Assembly (NCBI GenBank): GCA_001839685.1
Contig: MLAK01000570.1
Coordinates: forward strand, 35,174-71,011
Direction of reading: 5' to 3'
DNA from: Tritrichomonas foetus
Taxonomy: Eukaryota > Parabasalia > Tritrichomonadida > Tritrichomonadidae
Length of the DNA stretch: 35,838 nucleotides
The notes beneath the pieces were generated by a model. The model made no database searches, was not told the origin of the DNA, and saw only the letters and a program-made list of their open reading frames with translations. How positions within the stretch are numbered: the stretch's first letter is position 1; each line of letters starts with the position of its first letter. Below are positions 27,867-35,838 of this stretch, in pieces. Position numbers and translations under genes: made by a program.

Positions 27867-29435
27867 TTACGCCAATTCATTCCTGAGTAAATCTATTTCG
27901 TTCTGAAGAGATCGAATTTGTTCTCTTAGTGGTGACTCATAATCTGTTGTCACATTGGAATAAGATATACTGTTATTTTGTGATTTCCTCATCTGATAAT
28001 TTATATTATCCGTGGTTGAACTCTCACCAATTTGGTCATTTAGATTTACATTCATATTTATATCTGGCTTATAATCATTGAAGTTCCTTTCAGCTCTCTC
28101 ATTTATTCGATAAAAATTATGTTCCAGTTTCCTCATTTTCCTCAAAATGTGTTTGGCAACTTTTTTAGGGTTCCATTGTTTTTTCAATCCAAGGCCATCT
28201 CTCAAGTCATAGAAGGCTTGAATTATGTCTTTCATTTGGTATTCTTCATCATGAATATTATCTGAAATTTCTAAAAATTGTCTCATTTCATCAATTTCGT
28301 TATTAAGCTTATCAATTGCACCAATAAATTGAGAATTTTCATTTACCAGACTATGATTTTTTTTCATTGCGGATTTATAATTTTTTATTAGCTTTTTGTT
28401 TTCACTTGAAAGCTTTTTATTTTCATTTCTGAGAGTGATTGCTTCATTTTCTATCTGTGAAGTCATTCCTGTATGATTTGCTTCAATAGATGACAATTTT
28501 TGTTGCATTTCTGTCATTGCATTAAAAATTTCTTGTCTTTTCAAGTTTGATTCTATTTTGCTTTGTTTTAATTTTTCGACTTCGAAGAGGAGTTGAGTTT
28601 TTTCTTTTTCTGATTGATTTAAAGTGTTTTTCAATGATTCATTTTCTGATTGAATTTGCTCGATTTCTTTTCGAGCTTGAATTAATTTTTTATTTGCGTT
28701 TTTGAGTTTCATCGAAGCTGCTTGACTTTCTTCCAAATTTTGCTTTTGATATTTCTGAATTAATTCAAATTTCCCTGCCTCGATTTGAGAAATAGTTTTT
28801 TCGAGTTTGAAATTATTTTGTTGAATCATTTTTATTTGATTTTGAAGATCAATTGAATTTGTTTCTGCTGTTTCAGCCCTATTTCTGAGGTGTGCAAGAT
28901 CAACTTCTTTTTGCGCTTCAAAATCCATTATTTGGCTTTTTAATTGTTGAACTTGAATCATATATTTTTGATTTTCTTTTTCAATTTTGCTTGTATGTTC
29001 ATTTATTTGAATACTTTGCTTCATATATTTGGCAACATCAAACAGACTTTTAAAAGATTTATTGGAAATTTTTGAAACGCCGATCAAAAAATCGGAAACA
29101 TTTTTTCGAGCTTTCTTGGCATCATCAGCTTCTTGACTATACTGGCATCGATTTTTTATCAATGTTTGACGCAGATTTATATTCATTGATAATGTTGATT
29201 TAAATAAAATGAAAAGTGCTTGAAGGACTCGAAATGTTTCTGATACTCTTTTTTTCGCTGAATGTAATTTAATGAAAGCTTCGATTGCTTTTCCCTGCTC
29301 GAGGATATCGTTTTGTAGATCTGAAAATTGTCTGTCCGCTAAGTCGATTGATGAGATGTCGCATGATTCGGATATTCCTCTGATGTCTGATTCAAATTCG
29401 TCGGAAATTGGAATGGTGTCGCTAAAATCACTCAT
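27867..29435 (-). CDS. Long coiled-coil protein
   Basis: The product has 522 residues from an ATG. Residues about 150-400 are an almost continuous heptad-repeat coil rich in Lys, Glu, Gln, Ser and Asn (for example ENEAITLRNENKKLSSENKK). A less coiled segment about 400-450 contains AFYDLRDGLGLKKQWNPKKV and VAKHILRKMRKLEHNF, and a short final coil is at about 500-522. The N-terminal 50 residues are acidic. There is no membrane helix or catalytic motif. A structural role, for example at the centrosome or in the cytoskeleton, is possible. I do not recognise the family. Confidence 0.75.
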   Translation of the reverse strand: MSDFSDTIPISDEFESDIRGISESCDISSIDLADRQFSDLQNDILEQGKAIEAFIKLHSAKKRVSETFRVLQALFILFKSTLSMNINLRQTLIKNRCQYSQEADDAKKARKNVSDFLIGVSKISNKSFKSLFDVAKYMKQSIQINEHTSKIEKENQKYMIQVQQLKSQIMDFEAQKEVDLAHLRNRAETAETNSIDLQNQIKMIQQNNFKLEKTISQIEAGKFELIQKYQKQNLEESQAASMKLKNANKKLIQARKEIEQIQSENESLKNTLNQSEKEKTQLLFEVEKLKQSKIESNLKRQEIFNAMTEMQQKLSSIEANHTGMTSQIENEAITLRNENKKLSSENKKLIKNYKSAMKKNHSLVNENSQFIGAIDKLNNEIDEMRQFLEISDNIHDEEYQMKDIIQAFYDLRDGLGLKKQWNPKKVAKHILRKMRKLEHNFYRINERAERNFNDYKPDINMNVNLNDQIGESSTTDNINYQMRKSQNNSISYSNVTTDYESPLREQIRSLQNEIDLLRNELA

Positions 29436-29544
29436 TGGAATAATACGTTAAAATCATTGAAATTTTTGAATTTTTATATGGTCATTTAGTCATGTCACAA
29501 ATAATCATTTTAAGACTAAAAATGCTTTTCACTCCTATTATATC

Positions 29545-29712
29545 TTAATTAAACTTCGTTTCATTTTTATAATCATAAAATAATCTTAATATACAGTGTT
29601 CATCAAATAACTCAAATCGATCTTGGAATGTTGGGATGACAGTGATCTCTCCTAAGATCAATTCTAGTTATTTTGGGTAATAAAATGATGTAATATAATT
29701 AGCATGACACAT
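29545..29712 (-). pseudogene. Short decayed frame
   Basis: An ATG-led frame of 56 codons, with one in-frame TAA after codon 14, gives protein-like sequence (LELILGEITVIPTFQDRFEL, then DEHCILRLFYDYKNE). No family is recognised. It could be part of the same relic as 29956-30456 or a chance frame. Confidence 0.2.
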
Positions 29713-29955
29713 GGAAATGGATTGTAGCCAGCTTAATAATTCTCATAAATATGTTTGTAGTATAGATACTTGAAAAAATGCTGAAACATTGACGTTTTTT
29801 CTAATTGGGTCTATCTATCCTTGTCAAAATTTCATTACAATATCAAGAAACAATGCAAGTACGCGAGCTGACTGAATATTGTGAATTGAATAATTTAAAC
29901 AGTGAAGGAAAAATTAACAATAATATCATGTTGATGAAACCGTGATAAAGTAAAA

Positions 29956-30456
29956 TCATGAAATAGTTCCCTTTCCGTTATTATGTTGATACACTAACAT
30001 GATAGATAAAGGAGCAATCATAGAAGGATTTTTATTTATCTTGATACTATAAGAATATTCGTCTCTATATATTTGAATTTCTGAGATCCCAATGTTTACT
30101 ATACAATTTTTTAGATTATCAATCATAATCTTCTTGAGTTTCTCTGCATCCACCAATATATATGGCACAAATTCAACAGAATTATCTACAAATAGAGTAG
30201 AATCAATAAAAGATTTACGAATATTCTGCTTTTATATTTATATATTCACTAAATTTCGCTAGTTAATCTTGTTATTGTGAATCATCGAAAAGGGAATACA
30301 AATTAGAAAAGCAGGTTTCATTCTCTTCATAAATGTTTCTTGAAAAAAATTCCAAGCAAGCAGATTAATATCTCTCTTATTCATAAATTAATCTGGAATA
30401 TATATGAGTGTATGGTCAACAAATTTACTTTTGAGAAAGTTTTTTAATATTAACAT
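29956..30456 (-). pseudogene. Decayed gene with four in-frame stops, family unknown
   Basis: One minus-strand frame runs 167 codons from an ATG (30454-30456), interrupted only by four stops. Protein-like stretches lie before and after them: INLLAWNFFQETFMKRMKPA, FLICIPFSMIHNNK, NIRKSFIDSTLFVDNSVEF, and a 90-residue open end containing VPYILVDAEKLKKIMIDN and IQIYRDEYSYSIKINKNP. Stop-poor and compositionally coding-like, it is best read as a pseudogene. I do not recognise the family; a mobile-element protein is one possibility. Confidence 0.4.
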
Positions 30457-30643
30457 TTTTAGAAGTGAAAAGAAGAAGTCGATAATTTTTATTTTTTGAT
30501 TAATCAATTTCGTAACAAGTTGCATTGGTCAATAAATTTGATGTTTCGTGATCATGATATTTACTAATATTTAGAATATATTCGTTCAAAAGAAGAAGAA
30601 AAAACCCAAAAGAGCTTTATCCAAGAACATTTTAAATAATATA

Positions 30644-32071
30644 TCATACGAGGTCTTCAAAAAGAGCGTTTTCCGTTGAATCCTCCGAATGAATTGCGTC
30701 ATTTTCCTCTGTTGAAGTTTCTGTCTGTGATCCACTTATAAGTTGTGAAGCTGAAACATCTCTATTTTTGATTTTCAGCGCCCCTGCCTTCTCTTCAGGC
30801 AATTTAACATCGGGGCTCAAGCTTCCATTTTCGCGGAGAACATTTGCCACATTTATGATGAAATCACCCGCAAATCCCTGCACACCAGACGAGCATTTAA
30901 TAAAACATGCTGCCATTTTCATTAACGATTCATTAATTGATGCATATTTATGATCTTTTTGTAAACTGAAAATTGCAGCTTCAATTTGTTCCAATGATCG
31001 AGTTGTCGGGTTTTGAGATCGCTTAACGGTTGTTACTTGGACCTCAGGGAAAACCCATTCCATGTTTTCAAACGCTTCTTCGTTTTTATTTTTTTGACCA
31101 TTTTTATTGTTAACATCGTTTTTATTAGATTCTGTGCCATCATTTTGACTATCAGTTTGTTCGTTATTTTGTTTATTTTCTACTTCTTCTCTATGCTTAG
31201 CAATTCTGTTTTCTATTACTTCATCAATGAGCACTTTTCTTTTTGGTTTGACTTGCTCAAGATATTCGATTAGGAATTCTTTCTTTTTTGCATTTTTGAC
31301 AAATGGATGTTGAAGTAATTGTTGTGCTGAAGGTCTCTGTGCTGGATTTTTAATCAGACACTGCTTAACAAAATCCTTGAAAGAAGGTGAAAAATCACCT
31401 TCAAGCATTGGCGGTGCATTTTGAGGAATAAGCATTAGCACTCTTTGTGGATGCAGGTCTGAATATGGCGGAAGTCCAACCGCCATTTCGATCGCTGTTA
31501 TTCCGAGTGACCAAATATCGCATTTTTCATCATAGCCTGACTCGGTGATCACTTCTGGCGCCATCCAGAATGGCGTTCCGACAAAAGTGAAGGCCTTGTT
31601 CCGGGACTCAAGGGATGAAGCGACGCCGAAATCTGCCAACTTCACATCACCACTGTCGTTCAATAAAATGTTGGCCGCTTTAATATCTCGATGGATTTTT
31701 CTTCCATGATGCAAAAAGTCAAGGGCCATTAGAACTTTTTGAACAACTATGGCTATCTTCGCTTCAGGCATGACCTGAACGGCAACTAATTCGCGGATGG
31801 AACCGCCTCCCATATATTCCATGACTATCCACAACATTGTGCCAACAAGGCAGCAACCGTAATATTTGACGACAAAGTTGGATTCGCAAGCACGCAACAT
31901 ATCTATTTCTTTTTGAATTTCGATTAAATCATCATCGGATTCTTCAAGATCAATTTCTTTAATTGCAACAACGTCTCCAGTAATTTTATTTATACCGCGA
32001 TAAACAACACCGAAATTTCCCCTTCCTATGACTTCCTCTTTGACAAAGTCGGTCGCATTTAAACTCGTCAT
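30644..32071 (-). CDS. Ste20-family GCK-type serine/threonine kinase
   Basis: The product has 475 residues with a complete kinase domain at about 9-265. Visible are the glycine loop GRGNFG (16-21), catalytic K38 in VAIK, E55 of helix C, HRDIKAANILL (127-137), DFG (147-149), and the Ste20/GCK activation segment FVGTPFWMAPEV (163-174). All catalytic residues are present, so the kinase should be active. The closest animal relatives are MST/YSK (GCK-II/III) kinases, which act in cytoskeletal, polarity and Hippo-like signalling. The tail holds an Asn/Lys/Glu-rich linker (about 305-335), then a helical segment (about 360-415), and an acidic Ser/Glu end. AACTTTTT lies 27 bases upstream of the ATG. 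Confidence 0.93.
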   Translation of the reverse strand: MTSLNATDFVKEEVIGRGNFGVVYRGINKITGDVVAIKEIDLEESDDDLIEIQKEIDMLRACESNFVVKYYGCCLVGTMLWIVMEYMGGGSIRELVAVQVMPEAKIAIVVQKVLMALDFLHHGRKIHRDIKAANILLNDSGDVKLADFGVASSLESRNKAFTFVGTPFWMAPEVITESGYDEKCDIWSLGITAIEMAVGLPPYSDLHPQRVLMLIPQNAPPMLEGDFSPSFKDFVKQCLIKNPAQRPSAQQLLQHPFVKNAKKKEFLIEYLEQVKPKRKVLIDEVIENRIAKHREEVENKQNNEQTDSQNDGTESNKNDVNNKNGQKNKNEEAFENMEWVFPEVQVTTVKRSQNPTTRSLEQIEAAIFSLQKDHKYASINESLMKMAACFIKCSSGVQGFAGDFIINVANVLRENGSLSPDVKLPEEKAGALKIKNRDVSASQLISGSQTETSTEENDAIHSEDSTENALFEDLV

Positions 32072-32560
32072 TTCTCACTTTTTGGATGTGTCTCGTTAAC
32101 TTTTTGATAAAAAAAGAATGATTTATATCATTTATTTTCCAAAATTACTCAAAAAAATCGATTGATATTGAAAAAGTAGGTTCATATAAAAATGCTATTT
32201 TGAAAGTTTTACCTTAAGGTATTAATAATATGGTTCATGTTATTGTAAATCAGATGATAGATAAACGACACACATTTTATCAATTTTCATTGGAATTGAT
32301 TTTTCAAATCGCCAATTCAGGATCATCAATTGAAGAAAAATCACAATAAGTGTAGTTTCTATGAAAACAATATGTATATATATTCATCCATATCAGTTTT
32401 GCAGACTTAAAGTGAAGAATTGCTTGTGAACATTAGAACAAATAAAGTTTTCATTTGTAACGATAGATTCAGAAAAAAATAATTATTGAATATGTGAAAA
32501 TCTTGTTGACAAATAAGATTGTCAACATTTTTAGATTTTGATCTCATTTCGCTATTGCAA
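32072..32560. other. Divergent promoter region, kinase and SNARE genes
   Basis: This is an AT-rich 489-base spacer. It holds AACTTTTT at 32098-32105 on the kinase side and an initiator-like TCATTT at 32544-32549 on the SNARE side. No other feature is seen. Confidence 0.5.
32544..32549 (+). promoter_or_regulatory. Inr-like TCATTT
   Basis: TCATTT ends 11 bases before the SNARE ATG, an ideal position for a trichomonad initiator. It would place the upstream TTG outside the transcript and so decides the start. Confidence 0.45.
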
Positions 32561-33448
32561 ATGTATTTACCCACACAAGGTATATGTCGTGACAGAACAA
32601 CAACTTTTAAAGATTTTAGAGGGCCGAGGAGTTTTCTGGTAAATGATCGAATGAACGAATCATCATATTTATTACCCAAAAAAGGAAAATCGATTTCTTT
32701 ACTTTCTCCTTATTTCGAATTATATCATTTTTTAAAGTCACGAATTGCTAAGTTATATGTTGCCTCAGATCATTTGTCTAAACTTCAATCGACCAGTTTA
32801 CGTCCTTCTTTTTGTGATTATGATGCACTGATTGACCAAATAAATGCAGAAACAAATATTATTCAAAAAGAAATAAAAGATATTTCATCCCATATTGAAC
32901 AATTGGATTCTTCGAATGCTTTATTATCAGAATCTACTCAAACAATTTTGATGAACATTAAAATCTCTCTTAAAAGTAGCCTCAATGAATTTAACTCACT
33001 TTTTAAAATATCACAGCAAAGTTATTCTGCCAACTTTGTCAAAGCAACCAAAAATTTGAATGGAGTGAATAAAAAATATAAGGAAATCGAAGCAGAAACT
33101 GAATTCACGGGATTTTCATATTTAAAAAGTGAAAATAATATAAATCTCCAAAATATGTCAATTGAGCAGCAAAATACACAAACAGAAGACGAAATTAGAC
33201 TTTTGGAGCAACGTGCTGAAACAATAAAGAGTTTGTTTAGTGATTTATACAATATAATAGAAATGCAAAACGATCCAATTTCTCGAATTGATGGATGCAT
33301 TGAACAGTCTTTAATAAATGTTCAAAAAGCTCATGATGAAGTAGAAAAAGCTAGTCATTACCAAAAGAAATCCAGAATGTGGTTTTGCGCAATTATCCTT
33401 TTTATTGCAATTGTATGTTTATTTATTGGTGTTTGTATGAAAAAATAA
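32561..33448 (+). CDS. Syntaxin 5-like Qa-SNARE
   Basis: I start at the first in-frame ATG (295 residues); the longer frame opens at TTG (32519). Residues 9-19, CRDRTTTFKDF, match the N-terminal peptide with which Sed5/syntaxin 5 binds the SM protein Sly1. A helical Habc-like region covers about 50-195. The SNARE motif is about 213-268 with the zero-layer Gln236 in IIEMQNDPISRID, then HYQKKSR before a C-terminal membrane anchor (about 273-292, WFCAIILFIAIVCLFIGV). Syntaxin 5 drives ER-Golgi and intra-Golgi fusion. The start choice matters because the N-peptide must be close to the N-terminus to work. Confidence 0.88.
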   Translation: MYLPTQGICRDRTTTFKDFRGPRSFLVNDRMNESSYLLPKKGKSISLLSPYFELYHFLKSRIAKLYVASDHLSKLQSTSLRPSFCDYDALIDQINAETNIIQKEIKDISSHIEQLDSSNALLSESTQTILMNIKISLKSSLNEFNSLFKISQQSYSANFVKATKNLNGVNKKYKEIEAETEFTGFSYLKSENNINLQNMSIEQQNTQTEDEIRLLEQRAETIKSLFSDLYNIIEMQNDPISRIDGCIEQSLINVQKAHDEVEKASHYQKKSRMWFCAIILFIAIVCLFIGVCMKK

Positions 33449-35838
33449 TAAAATATAATATATATTAACTTAATTGAACTTTCGTTTCAAAATTTTGAAA
33501 AGCAGTATTCTGCTTTTTTCATCTGTGTCACATTTTGACTTAAGTTGACCGTGATAAAGTATAGAAATTTGAAAGACTTTCTGTTTTTTGTCACCATTTT
33601 CAAATATCTAGGGTGATTTACAATGATATATTATGAACAATGTTCATTGAACATGTTGGTTTTATTCTTAAGATATTCACAATAATAATTAAAAATCAAT
33701 TTTGCAAAGCTTCATTGGAATTTTTCCATGTTTTGATCAAAATAGAAGGAAATCCTTCTCCATGCATTTAAAATATTGAATCTATTCCATTGAATTCGAC
33801 ATTTAGTATCAGCGAATAATCGAAAATGAATGCAAGACTTTTTTAAAAAGTCTTCTATACAGGATGATGAGCTCAGAATGATTGAACAAATACTATATTA
33901 GAACGATTCTCCTGGAGTGTGTTGTCCGAATGATGATACAAAATCTGCTAAGTTTCATCAAGAAATTATTCAACACAGTAGAATCATAAAATCAAGTGAT
34001 TGCTTGAAACAAGTCCAAAGATAAAAAACTGATTGGCAAAAAACAAATGCTGATAAAATAAAAATCGATTTTTTGACAATGAAGAAAGTACTTTCCGATT
34101 TGAATAAAGATTTTCTTTGAGTATTATCAAATTATTCAATAGTTTATTAAAAAAGCTCGAGTTTTGCAAAACTCAATAGCTATTGAGTTTTCTTGCTAGT
34201 AAAGATGCATACAACGCATTGCATCATGCTTACCTGTTTGATTAAAAATTATATACCCCTTTTATCAAGCGTATAGATGATTTTTATACACTTCCCAGTA
34301 TATTATTAATATTTCATTCTGTGAAAGAATTCTTCTTTCATTGTATTATACCTCTTTGCAAGTTTAGGAAACTATATATTTTCATGTTATCTTTCCAAAA
34401 GTTAAAATCATCAATTGCTGAATAGAATTCATGGAAAAAGTCAAAACCGTAAACTAATTTCAAAAATTGATAGAATTAGGACAACTAATTGATAGAGTGA
34501 AGGTGAAATATTTCTGTGATTGAGGGTTTGAAACTTTTATTCTATGAGAGTTTTCAAATTTGAGAACTATTCCGTTCACAAAGAAAGAACTCCCTCAAGA
34601 ATATTGCAAAATTATCATCATCCGGTTATTTGTTTTAAAAATCTTAACCAAATTAATGCCTAATAATATTGACAAAGTCGTGGCCATATCGAAATTACAC
34701 AACAAATCATTTATGTGTTCCAATTTCTTGAAGATAAACTTTGTTTTTACAGAAAAAAAGATTTCAATAAACTCTCAGAATTAGCGTTCGTTATTTCTCA
34801 CAATTGACGCAGAAATTAAATGAAATATTTTCATTATTTTGTCAAAGATCATTGTAAATTAAATGACTTCAAAATTTGAGAAAAATATTTGAGATATTGA
34901 CAATTTCTAAGCATTAATTTCTATATCTTTCAATTTTTTCAATATTTTTACAAATAAACCGTTAATCAATTATTATAAACAACGAATTATCATTTGATTG
35001 GCAACCATTGGTTCTCACGGCTCTAAAGTGATTATACTCATAACTATCAAATCGCATTAAATTTTTTTTTTGAGTGTATTTCCCAAAAAAAACACTCAGA
35101 AAAATGTGGAAAATTCATTATTTCAAATGCTCTATTCAATATATTAATTATTTCAAATTGATGAAAATTGTATCAAATTTCATGTAATTGGTACAATTAT
35201 TTCTCCTTTTTTGAATCAATCTCTATTTTCAATACATACCAGAATTACCTCATCTTTCAAGAAAGTTGTCTTGCGACAAGTAAAAAATATTTCCTCTAAG
35301 ATTTTGCAAAAAATATTGAAAAATTGTACTCATCACATTATTCATTATTCACTGGAGTTTTCCTTTCAATTTCTAAATGGCGTTGTATAATAGAATTAGA
35401 GGATATTAATTACCTCACCATGTCTCATGAGTTATCCAATGAATGTTTTTCGAAATAACTCAAATTAGTTCTGCATTACAATTGAATATTGATAAAACCC
35501 TTCATACAAACTTCTTTTAATAAATTGAATCAATACAAATATTTCAATATACTTATAAACAATCTCATAAAAGCTTATTCTGTTTAATTATTCAAATTTT
35601 GCGAAAGCATTTAATCTCCGAAGCTAGTCAGATGTATACAAACCAAATAGTCTTAACGTANGAAATNACTNAAATGATCCTTATNATCAGTATTACTTAA
35701 TACCATCAGTCAAAAATCAAAACCCAAATAGCTAAAAGAATGACGAAAATTTCCCTTATCGCAAACTTCGCAAATGGCCGAATTCAAAAATATTTCGAAA
35801 ATGATTCTGAAGAAGCTATTGTTTCAGTTTTCGGGTGA
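33449..35838. other. 2.4-kb region without a convincing gene
   Basis: This is AT-rich sequence to the right edge. A decayed plus frame (33811-34118) is listed separately. A plus frame of 74 codons at 34560-34784 opens at TTG and its product is unrecognised. A short ATG frame of 32 codons ends exactly at 35838 and may continue a gene cut by the edge, but it is closed by its own TGA. Ambiguous bases (N) at 35661-35685 suggest low coverage near a contig end. Confidence 0.5.
33811..34118 (+). pseudogene. Possible decayed gene fragment
   Basis: One plus frame reads RIIENECKTFLKKSSIQDDE, then CCPNDDTKSAKFHQEIIQHS and DFLTMKKVLSDLNKDFL, with two internal stops. Charged, balanced composition suggests former coding sequence, but Lys-rich chance peptides are common in AT-rich DNA. 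The family is unknown. Confidence 0.22.

Larger units (their letters stand above)
29436..30643. other. 1.2-kb intergenic region with decayed frames
   Basis: No intact gene is seen between the coiled-coil and kinase genes. Two interrupted minus-strand frames are listed separately (29545-29712 and 29956-30456). The rest is AT-rich. Confidence 0.5.

Noticed and set aside
34560..34784. A 74-codon plus-strand frame near the right end
   Set aside because: It starts at TTG, its first ATG leaves about 42 codons, and there is no recognisable content; a frame this long is expected by chance in this much intergenic sequence.
35741..35838. A short ATG frame ending at the last base
   Set aside because: Only 32 codons, with its own stop and an upstream stop, next to ambiguous bases. 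There is too little to call a gene.

Overview
The window looks like nuclear DNA of a parabasalid (trichomonad) protist, most like Tritrichomonas. The evidence is indirect: very AT-rich intergenic DNA, long genes with no visible introns on both strands, Inr-like TCA(T)WW elements a few bases upstream of several start codons, and typical gene content (pseudokinase with Sel1-like repeats, BTB protein, coiled-coil proteins, GCK kinase, LysM-TLDc protein, relics of a trichomonad-style papain-family peptidase). Another AT-rich protist is not excluded. The right end carries ambiguous bases, so it may be a contig end.

Layout. 1-442: a 16-bp minisatellite. 443-3.1 kb: a coiled-coil protein with a basic tail and a PAP2-like membrane protein, both minus. 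3.5-6.1 kb: a large plus-strand pseudokinase/Sel1-like protein followed by an 18-bp tandem repeat. 6.4-14.5 kb: three minus-strand genes (Nop16, a BTB protein, and a 1498-residue CHD/SNF2-like protein). 14.5-16.3 kb: a long empty AT-rich spacer. 16.3-18.2 kb: an ethanolamine/choline phosphotransferase, then a cysteine peptidase pseudogene whose two halves lie head-to-head. 18.4-23.9 kb: a Dispatched/Patched-like RND membrane protein and a USP-fold protein, both minus. 24.1-25.6 kb: a plus-strand helical protein. 25.9-32.1 kb: an OXR1-like LysM/TLDc protein, a coiled-coil protein, a decayed gene and an active GCK-type Ste20 kinase, all minus. 32.5-33.4 kb: a syntaxin 5-like Qa-SNARE on plus. 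The last 2.4 kb has no convincing gene.

The genes form no operon or single pathway. They cover ribosome assembly, chromatin, phospholipid synthesis, ER-Golgi fusion, kinase signalling and oxidation resistance. What stands out is that four of the intact proteins keep an enzyme fold but have lost its catalytic residues: PAP2, protein kinase, CHD/SNF2 ATPase and ubiquitin protease. Three true starts lie inside longer frames that open at TTG (CHD-like, phosphotransferase and RND genes), as does the SNARE start; I placed each at its first in-frame ATG.
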